DNA from: Paraclostridium sordellii
Lineage (GTDB): Bacteria; Bacillota; Clostridia; Peptostreptococcales; Peptostreptococcaceae
Length of the DNA: 64,000 nucleotides
Assembly (NCBI RefSeq): GCF_000953675.1
Contig: NZ_LN679998.1
Coordinates: 1,449,911-1,513,910 of the forward strand
Direction of reading: 5' to 3'
This document shows, piece after piece, positions 1 to 8,300 of the stretch (position 1 is the first letter of the stretch; the number at the start of each line of letters is the position of its first letter). The position numbers and the translations under genes are program-made. The notes below the pieces were generated by a model, which worked only from the letters and a program-made list of their open reading frames with translations, made no database searches and was not told where the DNA came from.

Positions 1-506
1 TAAATAATTTAAAAGATGAAATTAAATCTTTTAAAGATAATTATAATACAGGGAATATGATACTAGACATTATAATCAATGAAAAAAGTGATATATGCAG
101 TAAAAAAGGAATTAAATTTATTTGTGATATAAACTTCTCAAAGGTTGATTTTATAAAACCAATAGATGTGTCTAGTATATTTGCTAATATTTTAGATAAT
201 GCAATAGAAGCTTGTGATAAGATACATGATGAAGATGTTGAAAAATATATTAGAATTAAGGGAACTATATCAAAAGCATATTTTGTAATTAAATGTGAAA
301 ATAGTAAAGTTAATAATATTAAGTTTAAGAAGAATAAATTATTAACAGATAAAATGGACAAGTTTGTACATGGAATAGGAACTCAAAGTATTAAATCATC
401 TTTAGACAAATATGATGGAGAGCTATTATTTGAAGATGAAAAAGACAAATTTATACTAAATCTATACATACCACTTAATCAAAATACTGACAGTTGGGTC
501 GATTAA
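1..506 (+). CDS. Sensor histidine kinase, AgrC-like GHKL ATPase end (5' partial)
   Basis: The reading frame is open from base 3 and enters from outside the window, so only the C-terminal ATP-binding part is seen (about 167 residues). The N-box reads FANILDNAIEA and a G-box reads GIGTQSIK, the pattern of GHKL ATPases in AgrC/peptide-sensing kinases; the preceding GNMILDIIINEK stretch is also typical of that family. There is no HisKA-type H-box in the visible part. Known role of the family: autophosphorylates when a cyclic peptide is sensed and passes phosphate to a LytTR regulator. The partner genes must lie upstream of the window. A strong terminator follows 30 bases after the stop. Confidence 0.85.
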   Translation, partial: NNLKDEIKSFKDNYNTGNMILDIIINEKSDICSKKGIKFICDINFSKVDFIKPIDVSSIFANILDNAIEACDKIHDEDVEKYIRIKGTISKAYFVIKCENSKVNNIKFKKNKLLTDKMDKFVHGIGTQSIKSSLDKYDGELLFEDEKDKFILNLYIPLNQNTDSWVD

Positions 507-537
507 GGTGCTAGTTGGGGCATATGTATTGAGACTA

Positions 538-588
538 AAAAATAAGGATGTTATCTTTTAATAGAAAAAGATAATGTCCTTATTTTTT
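538..588 (+). terminator. Rho-independent terminator
   Basis: Arms AATAAGGATGTTATCTTTT and AAAAGATAATGTCCTTATTT pair around a 5-base loop and are followed by a T run. It closes the AgrC-like kinase transcript. Confidence 0.85.
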
Positions 589-668
589 ACGATTAAATAG
601 CTATAAAACCTTGAAATACGAAGGGAATTAATAAATTAATGAAATTTTAAAAATGGAGGTAAATGTAT

Positions 669-1253
669 ATGAAAGTAAAAAAAATTATACTAGCTATATT
701 ATTAGCTACAAGTATAAGTTCAACTTTTTTGGTTGGTTGTGAATCTTATACAATTGACAATGATAAAAAAGTTTATACAACTACAGAAGTATCAAAGATT
801 AAAAAAGATTTATCAAAGAAGATTTCAAAAGCTATAGAAGATAGTGGACTTCGAGTAGCTGAAGTAAAACCAGATGGAAGTTTTGTGTTATCTTTAGGTA
901 ATTTGGAATATTCTAAAGAACAACCTAAACAAGTTTTAAATTATTCTATGACTTTAGATAAGAAAAAAGATAAGGAAATACTATTTATTCAATGTGTTAA
1001 GGATTACTTAAAGGATGAAAAATTATCAAAGGATGATAAGTTCGTTAAAGCAATCTATAACATATATAAGTTTTTAACGGATACCAATATAACTGAAAAA
1101 GAATTTTTTAATAAAGTTGAAAAAGTTGTTAATAAAGGTGAAGGGATAGTAGAACTTCCTGATATGGGTGATGTACATATCTCAGCAAAAGAAATAGATA
1201 AGGAAACTAAGATTTTAGAGTTAAGATTTGAGGATGAATTTATATTAAAATAA
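669..1253 (+). CDS. Small lipoprotein of an ABC transporter operon
   Basis: A 194-residue exported lipoprotein of unknown function. MKVKKIILAILLATS is a signal peptide and FLVGC is a lipobox with Cys24 as the lipidation site. The mature part is charged and Lys-rich without a domain I recognise. An ATG lies 6 bases upstream at 663, but GGAGG at 655-659 sits only 3 bases before it and 9 bases before 669, so 669 is preferred. The next gene starts 10 bases after the stop and the operon continues with a DUF3139-like protein, an FtsX-type permease and an ATPase. This suggests an accessory surface component of that transporter, which is inference. Confidence 0.8.
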   Translation: MKVKKIILAILLATSISSTFLVGCESYTIDNDKKVYTTTEVSKIKKDLSKKISKAIEDSGLRVAEVKPDGSFVLSLGNLEYSKEQPKQVLNYSMTLDKKKDKEILFIQCVKDYLKDEKLSKDDKFVKAIYNIYKFLTDTNITEKEFFNKVEKVVNKGEGIVELPDMGDVHISAKEIDKETKILELRFEDEFILK

Positions 1254-1263
1254 GGAGGTTTAT

Positions 1264-1653
1264 ATGAAAAAATATAAAGCTATTTTATTAGCATTAATTA
1301 TAGTAATTATAGGACTTACAGGGTTATTTATATATAATAATTATTCTAAGCCTTGGAAGGAAGCTGAGGAAAATATTAATAAATATATGGTAAAACAAGG
1401 AGTTTCAAAAGATGCTATAAGTAAAATTACAAAAGAAAAAGCAAAATTAGAAAGTTATAATGGAATCCTTTATAAGGTAATTTATAAAGATGATTCGGAT
1501 CATGAATATAAATATTTTTACAGTGATGAAATTTATGCTTTAAATAAAGAATACAAAGTTGTATTACGAATTTATAATTTAAATGATAATAAGCGATTAG
1601 AAAGAGAGGACTTTAAAAAGGTAAAGTATCCTCCAACATATTTGAATAAATAG
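1264..1653 (+). CDS. DUF3139-like small membrane-anchored protein
   Basis: 129 residues: one N-terminal membrane helix (about residues 7-25, AILLALIIVIIGLTGLFIY) then an extracytoplasmic domain of about 100 residues. Features resembling DUF3139 are a Trp-x-x-Ala-Glu start after the helix, the segment KYMVKQGVSKDAI, and a YKVIYKDDSDHEYKYFYSD core. The family assignment is from memory of its pattern and the function is unknown. AAGGAGG precedes the ATG by 6 bases. It is the second gene of the lipoprotein/ABC operon and is followed 23 bases later by the permease. Confidence 0.75.
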   Translation: MKKYKAILLALIIVIIGLTGLFIYNNYSKPWKEAEENINKYMVKQGVSKDAISKITKEKAKLESYNGILYKVIYKDDSDHEYKYFYSDEIYALNKEYKVVLRIYNLNDNKRLEREDFKKVKYPPTYLNK

Positions 1654-1676
1654 ATTATAAAAAATAGGGGGATGAC

Positions 1677-4220
1677 ATGGGAATATACTTAAAATTATCA
1701 ATAGCATATTTAAGAAAAAATAAGCTTAGAACTGTACTATTAATACTAGCGGTAGCGTTAGGGGTAGCTTTAATATTTGGGACAAGTACAATAAGAGAAT
1801 CCCAAAGTAAAAATGATTTAAATGCTGTAAATAAACTATATGGTGGATATCACGTAGAATTTAATGATTTAAATCATGAGGAAGTTGGAAAATTAAAAAA
1901 CGACAAGGATGTTTTAAAAACTAGTACAGTACAAAACTTAGGTAATGTATTAGACAAAAAAGGAAACTCATTTCAGTTAAAATCAGTAGATGAAAACTAT
2001 GTAAAAGGTAAATTAAATAAATTAATAAATGGAAGACTTCCTAAAAATAATGATGAGATAGTACTTGAAAAGAAAGCTTTAAAAGCTATGGGTATACCTG
2101 AAAAGTTAAATTCTACTATAGATTTAAAAATAAAAAAGAAATACAAAGATTCACAAGGAGATGAAAATGTATATACTGAAGATAAAAAATTTAAGCTTGT
2201 AGGAATTATAGAAAAGCCACAAAAATTTTATGATATGAACCTAAATCTCGAAGCATTTACTTATGGAAATAATAGTATTATCCCAGAGGATATAATTAGT
2301 TATGATAGTATATTAACTTTAAAAAGTGGATGGAGAAATATTAAGGGACAAATTAAAACTATTACCAAAAGAAATGACTTAGGAAAAAATAGTTATACAC
2401 CAAATATAGCACTTATGCAAAATACAATGGAGATAGAGGAAAGAGGTTATGGTCCTCAAGTTATTAAAAATCAAATTTTAATTGTAATTACATCAGCTAT
2501 TTTAATATTTAACATTTTTAATATTACCCTAAATGAAACAATAAAAGAAACAGGTTTACTTAGATTAATAGGTTCAAGCAAAAGAAGTGTTAGAGGTATG
2601 ATAATATATCAAGGGTTAATTGTAATGGCTTTAGGAATAACAATTGGATTGATGTTTGGGCTTATATATTCATATATAGGAATTAGTAAATACAATTTTT
2701 CATTATATCAAGAAGCATTAATAAGGCCAAGTTTATATATAAGTAAAGAAATTATTATGACATCTATAATAGCAGGTATAATTTCGGTACTGGCATCATG
2801 TATTATACCTATTATAAAGGTTTCAAATATATCAATTATTGAATCTACAAAGACAACAGACAAGATGAAAAAACATAGGAAATTTTATAAATTAAGTAAA
2901 ACTTTAAATGATATATTTGGATTTTATGGATATATGGGGATTAAAAATATTGGGAGAAATAAAACTAGATCAGTTATATCTATACTATCAATTGCACTAG
3001 GTGGATATGTATATTTAACTACATTTTCAAGTATGCAGTCTGAGGTAGATAATAAAATTGAAGATATATACAATAAATACGATATAACAATGCAGTTTAT
3101 TCCATCAACTTCAGATATGGACAATTTAGAATATATAAATAGTGATATAGATAAGATAAAAAATATATATGGGGTGAAAAGCGTAGAACCTATACAAATA
3201 GTAAGTGGTTTGTTTGATTTTAAAAAGAAGGAAGTAAATAAAGAATTTCCAAGGTACTTTGGAGTAAAAGAACAAGATAATATGGAAGCTGAATTTACAT
3301 TAAGATTGTATGACAATAATGATTTAAATAAAAATATAAAAGATTTTATACAAGATGGAAGTTTAGAAGATATTGGAAAAGTAACCGATGGTTATCCTAA
3401 TGTAGCAGTATACAATTATTTTTATGATATAGTTACAGACCATACTTATAAAGATGTTTACAAAAATTTAAAAGTAGGAGATATTATACCAGTAAAAGTT
3501 CAAACTACAGAAAATGGGGAAACTATATATAAAGAAAATAAGGTAAGAGTGTGTGCAACTTTAACACCAAATTGGATGTCTAATGGAGATGGGGGTACTA
3601 GCATTGAGATTATAACAGATAAAAATCATGCTATAGTTCTTACAGGTAAAGATAAATACACTAAGTTAGGAATAAATCTAAAAGATTCATATGATGAGAA
3701 TGCAAATAAGAAAATAGAAAAAATTTCTAATAATATTCATTTATCTAGATTTGACAGTAGATTTAATTTTAAACAAAGAGGAATAGATTCTAGTAGAGAG
3801 TACTATAAGTCTCAAATATCAACAATATCATTAGTTTTAATAATAGCAGGAATTAATATATTCTGTACAATAAGAACAAATTTATTAATGAGGAAAAAAG
3901 AAATTTCAACACTTAGAGCAATAGGATTAAGCATTAAAAATATGAAGAAAATGGTTCTTTATGAAGCATTGACATATTCCATAATAAGTTTTGCAATTGC
4001 TTTAATACCATCCATAATAAATTTAGTTAAATTTGTAAATTGGAACAATAATGCCTATACAAATTTTGGAATAAAACATTTTATGAATTTTACATTCCCA
4101 GTTAAGGAATCCATAGTATTCTTTGTTTTATCGGTTATTGTGTGTCTTATAGCAGTAGCTACAAGTAGTAGGGATTTAAAAAATATGAGTATTATCCAAG
4201 GAATAAAAGATAACGATTAA
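1677..4220 (+). CDS. ABC transporter permease, two FtsX domains (MacB type)
   Basis: 847 residues. A first membrane helix at about residues 16-36, an extracytoplasmic domain, an FtsX core with three helices at about 264-390, then the same plan repeated: helix at about 432-452, large extracytoplasmic domain, and a terminal FtsX core from about 713 to 840. This double-FtsX layout is that of MacB/LolCE-like exporters and mechanotransmitters; in Firmicutes many act on antimicrobial peptides or cell-envelope lipids. It is followed 13 bases later by its ATPase. A similar-length protein at 55068-57677 has the same plan. The substrate cannot be told from sequence. Confidence 0.9.
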   Translation: MGIYLKLSIAYLRKNKLRTVLLILAVALGVALIFGTSTIRESQSKNDLNAVNKLYGGYHVEFNDLNHEEVGKLKNDKDVLKTSTVQNLGNVLDKKGNSFQLKSVDENYVKGKLNKLINGRLPKNNDEIVLEKKALKAMGIPEKLNSTIDLKIKKKYKDSQGDENVYTEDKKFKLVGIIEKPQKFYDMNLNLEAFTYGNNSIIPEDIISYDSILTLKSGWRNIKGQIKTITKRNDLGKNSYTPNIALMQNTMEIEERGYGPQVIKNQILIVITSAILIFNIFNITLNETIKETGLLRLIGSSKRSVRGMIIYQGLIVMALGITIGLMFGLIYSYIGISKYNFSLYQEALIRPSLYISKEIIMTSIIAGIISVLASCIIPIIKVSNISIIESTKTTDKMKKHRKFYKLSKTLNDIFGFYGYMGIKNIGRNKTRSVISILSIALGGYVYLTTFSSMQSEVDNKIEDIYNKYDITMQFIPSTSDMDNLEYINSDIDKIKNIYGVKSVEPIQIVSGLFDFKKKEVNKEFPRYFGVKEQDNMEAEFTLRLYDNNDLNKNIKDFIQDGSLEDIGKVTDGYPNVAVYNYFYDIVTDHTYKDVYKNLKVGDIIPVKVQTTENGETIYKENKVRVCATLTPNWMSNGDGGTSIEIITDKNHAIVLTGKDKYTKLGINLKDSYDENANKKIEKISNNIHLSRFDSRFNFKQRGIDSSREYYKSQISTISLVLIIAGINIFCTIRTNLLMRKKEISTLRAIGLSIKNMKKMVLYEALTYSIISFAIALIPSIINLVKFVNWNNNAYTNFGIKHFMNFTFPVKESIVFFVLSVIVCLIAVATSSRDLKNMSIIQGIKDND

Positions 4221-4233
4221 TTAGGGGGAAGTT

Positions 4234-4902
4234 ATGAAAACTTTAAAAACTATAGATTTAAGAAAAATATATGGAAAAGATGATAGTGAAGTTAAAGCTA
4301 TTGATGGAATAAACTTAGAAATAGAACCACATAAGTTTACAGCTATAATTGGACAAAGTGGTTCAGGAAAGAGTACATTACTTCATTGTATGGCAGGTCT
4401 TGATAAACCGACTTCTGGGAAAGTACTTATGGATGATCTAGATTTATATACTTTAAATGATGATAAACTATCTAAGATAAGATGTGAAGAATTTGGATTT
4501 ATATTTCAAAGTTATAATCTAATACCAGTTATAAATGTTTATGACAATATAGTGCTTCCTATTTCAATTAGTGGTAAAAAAGTAGATAAGGATTATATAG
4601 AAGATTTAATAATTAAATTAGGTATTAAATCGCAAGTTAAGAAATTTCTTAATGAACTATCAGGAGGACAACAACAGAGAGTAGCAATTGCTAGAGCTCT
4701 TGCAAACAAACCATCAATAATATTTGCAGATGAACCCACTGGAAACTTAGATAGTAAAACGACTAAAGAGGTAATTGATATATTGAAGTTTTGCGTTAAT
4801 GAATATAAACAGACATTAGTTATGATAACTCATAATGATGATATAGCTAATAGTGCCGATAATATTATAACTATTAATGATGGGAAAATTATATATAATT
4901 AA
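4234..4902 (+). CDS. ABC transporter ATPase, MacB/LolD type
   Basis: 222 residues. Walker A GQSGSGKST at 40-48, signature LSGGQQQR at 142-149, Walker B IIFADE at 162-167 followed by PTGNLDS, and switch His at 200. FQSYNLIPV after the Q-loop is typical of the LolD/MacB ATPase group that pairs with FtsX-type permeases. It is the last gene of the operon starting at 669 and ends before a strong terminator. It aligns position for position with the ATPase at 54390-55067, so the window holds two related transport systems; only the second has an adjacent two-component pair. Confidence 0.93.
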   Translation: MKTLKTIDLRKIYGKDDSEVKAIDGINLEIEPHKFTAIIGQSGSGKSTLLHCMAGLDKPTSGKVLMDDLDLYTLNDDKLSKIRCEEFGFIFQSYNLIPVINVYDNIVLPISISGKKVDKDYIEDLIIKLGIKSQVKKFLNELSGGQQQRVAIARALANKPSIIFADEPTGNLDSKTTKEVIDILKFCVNEYKQTLVMITHNDDIANSADNIITINDGKIIYN

Positions 4903-4934
4903 TGAAATATAAATTATAAAAACATATTAATAAT

Positions 4935-4988
4935 AAAAAAGAGTGTACCTAATGAAATGCATCAATTTCAATAGATACACTCTTTTTA
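4935..4988 (+). terminator. Rho-independent terminator
   Basis: AAAAAGAGTGTACCT pairs with AGATACACTCTTTTT (one mismatch), with an inner stem TGAAAT/ATTTCA, then a T run. It ends the ABC operon. Confidence 0.85.
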
Positions 4989-5308
4989 TATTCAAATCAT
5001 TTTAAAAAAATTATAAAGTTTTAATTTCAAAAACCGATTTATATAATAGTAAATTAAATGAAAATTTTTACAATTGTAATATCAAATAAAATAGATTTTA
5101 AAAGTTAATTATTAATAATATTAAAACTATCATGAAAAATCTAGAATGTAACAATTTTCAAATTTACTTTAATGTTTAATTATTTAGTATATTTGAAAGG
5201 GGATGAATATATTGCAAATGATGCATAGGTATTTTAGCCTAGAATGAATAACAATTTATACTTTAGAAAGAGAAAATAAAAATTAAAGAAATAAATTGGA
5301 GGGAATTT
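4989..5308 (+). other. Long leader/promoter region of the M60 protease gene
   Basis: About 320 bases without a convincing gene. It is very AT-rich up to about 5190, then holds AAAGGGGATGAATATATTG and ends with GGAGG at 5298-5302 before the protease ATG. No clear -35/-10 pair at 17-base spacing was found by eye. A 14-codon frame at 5203-5247 has no properly spaced ribosome site. Confidence 0.4.
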
Positions 5309-8300
5309 ATGAAGAAGAAAATAGTGTCAATACTGGCTATGTCTATGATAGCTACAAACAGTATACCGGTTGTAAATGTTTTTGCAAATGAAGTTGTAAA
5401 GGATAAAGCTGTAGCTATAGAAAAATCAGTTTCTAAAAATATGACTGTTACTGATTTTAAAATAAAAAATAACCCTAACTTTAACAAGTATAACGAGTTA
5501 TATAAAGTAGGTGTAAAATCTATAACAAATAATGGTGGAAACTATCCAAACGCACCATTAACAAAAGCTATAGATGGAAATCTAAGTACACATTGGGAAA
5601 CAGGGAAACCTAATAGTGAAACTTTTAAAAATGAAATTACATTTGAATTTGATGACATAGCACAAATAAACAGATTGGCCTATGCTACAAGACAAGATGG
5701 GGCTAAGGGTAAAGGATATCCTACAAGTGCAGATATATATGTTTCTAAAGAAGATAAAGGGGATAACTTTGAACTAGCAGGAGAAGTAAAAGGAAGTAAA
5801 GTTACAGGAGGAATGGTTGAGTTTAAATTCGATACTGTAAGTGCAAAAAGAGTTAAATTTGTATTTAAAGAAGCAAATCAAAATTGGGCAAGTGCTTCTG
5901 AATTTTGGTTCTATAAAGAAGATAAGATTTTAGATAAGATGAGTAGATTATTTAAAGATAGCAACATGAATGTAGTAAGTGATGAGTTTAATACAATGGA
6001 TAAACTAAAAGCTTTAGAAGATGAATGTAAGAATCATCCTTTTTATAATGATTTTAAGGAAGATATAGAAAATGCTAAAGTTGTAATTGAACAAGGAAAA
6101 TTAGAATCATCAGTAGCTTCTACTAAAAAATTTAATTATCTAGATAATAAAGAATATATAAATCAATTTAGAATACCTTACAATAATATAAAAAGTATAA
6201 GTAATAATGCTGGTCATTATGCAGCACAAAACATACAAAAAGCAGTAGATAACGATGTAAGTACTTACTGGGAAACTAATAAAAGCAATAATAACGATTG
6301 GAATAATGAGATAACAGTTGAGTTTGTAAACCCTATAACTATAGATAAAATAGTTTATGGGGCAAGACAAAGTGATACAAAAGGATTTATAGAAGAGTTT
6401 GAAGTTTATGGCTCAAATACTAGTAAGGGTGAAACTTTCCAATTAGTATCTACAGGAAAAGCAAATAGGGATAAAGGATTAGTTGAAGCTAAATTTAAAC
6501 CTACAACATTTAAAAGAATAAAATTAAAGGCTGTTAAGAGTAATCAAAATTGGGCTACATTAAATGAAATAATGTTTTTTAAGGAAGATAAATTATCAGA
6601 TAAACTTAATAATATATTTACAGACCAAACACAATCAGAATTAAAGAAAGAATATAATTCTAAGGAAGCAATAGATGCTCTAGACAAAGAAGTTAAAACA
6701 CATCCACTTAAGTCAGATTTAGGTAAGATCATCGAAAGAGCACGTAAGATATTAGACAATAAGTTTGAAGGTAATATACTTAAAATGACTTTACCACAAA
6801 ATGGTGATGTACATGGTCATTGTAGAAATGACTTATTAATGTCTTCTTTTGGTACTAACTTTATATCTACAGGTGTATTAGCTAAACCAGGAGAAACTAT
6901 AGAAGTTTATGTAGATGCAGATGGATCTAAGCCATTACCACAAATAATGTTTAGTCAATCACAAGGTCATTATGGAAATTGGCAACGTAAGTATAACTTA
7001 AAGCCAGGATATAATAAATTTGAAGTTCCTAAGATATATGATGAAAAATGGTCACATAAAACTAATCCAGGTGGAGCTATATATTTTATAAATCCTTACA
7101 CAACAGAACAACAAGGTAAAGCTCCTAAGATAGTTTTAGAAGGTGGTCAAAAGTTCCCATTATACAATCAAGGTGACGATGAACAAGCTTTCTTAAAAGA
7201 ATTAAAAGATTATAGTGATTATGTTAAAGCTAATCCTGATACAGCGGTAGATATATTTGAATATAATTCACCTAGAATATTATTTACAGGTAGAGCATCA
7301 GATGCTAATCAAGTTTATAATGTTGAAAAGGTAAATGTAGCTGAGTCAACTTTAGCTTGGAGTAAAGTTGTAGATGATATGTTAAAATTTGCAGGATTAG
7401 AAGAAAATTCTAAAGATCCTAAACATGATAGCACAGGTATAAGAACAACTGTAAGAGTAATGCAACCTTTTGGAGGAGCTTATGCAGCAGGAGATCATGT
7501 GGGTATACAGTATCATGTAGCAGATGACTTCTTAAGAACAGATAAACATAGCATGGATGGTATACGTTGGGGGACAGTTCATGAACTTGGACATCAGTTA
7601 GATATTATACCTAGAACTTGGGGAGAAGTAACTAACAATATGTGGTCTAATGAAGAATACATAAAGGCTGGAATTAGAGATAATGTTAACTATAATTCTA
7701 TTTATGATAGAGTTAGTTCTGATGTTGACACTAACTATAAATATGAAGATTTTGACTTATCAGCTAGGCTTGGAATGTTTTGGCAACTTAGATTAGCTAA
7801 AGCTGATTATTGGCAAAGTTTAGAAAGAATGTATAGAGAAAGAAAACCTAAAGCTGAAAATTATCAACAAAAGTGTGATTTATTTGCAGAGTACTCAAGT
7901 GAATTACTAGGTGCAAATTTAACAGAGTACATAACTAGATATGGGATGACTTTATCGGATGAGTGTAAAGCTAAGTTAAATAAATATCCCAAATTAGATA
8001 AAAAGATTTGGTATTTAAATAGTGATGCAATGAATTATAAGGGTAAAGGATTTACTGAGGATGTTAAAGTAGAGGTTAGTTCTAAGTTAGATAAATCAGC
8101 AAAAACAAATACATTAAACCTTAATATAGACAAAGACAATAGTGGAGACTTATTAGGCTATGAAGTAAGTAAAGATGGAAAGGTTTTAGGATTTACTAAG
8201 TCAAATACATTTGTTGTTAAAAATGTAGATGTTAATGAAAATGCAAAATATGATGTTATAGCTTATGCCAAGGATTTAAGCAAAGCTAAAGAAACAAGTG

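Noticed and set aside
5203-5247. 14-codon frame upstream of the M60 gene as a leader peptide
   Set aside because: The GGGG stretch abuts the ATG, so spacing does not fit translation, and no attenuator hairpin follows.
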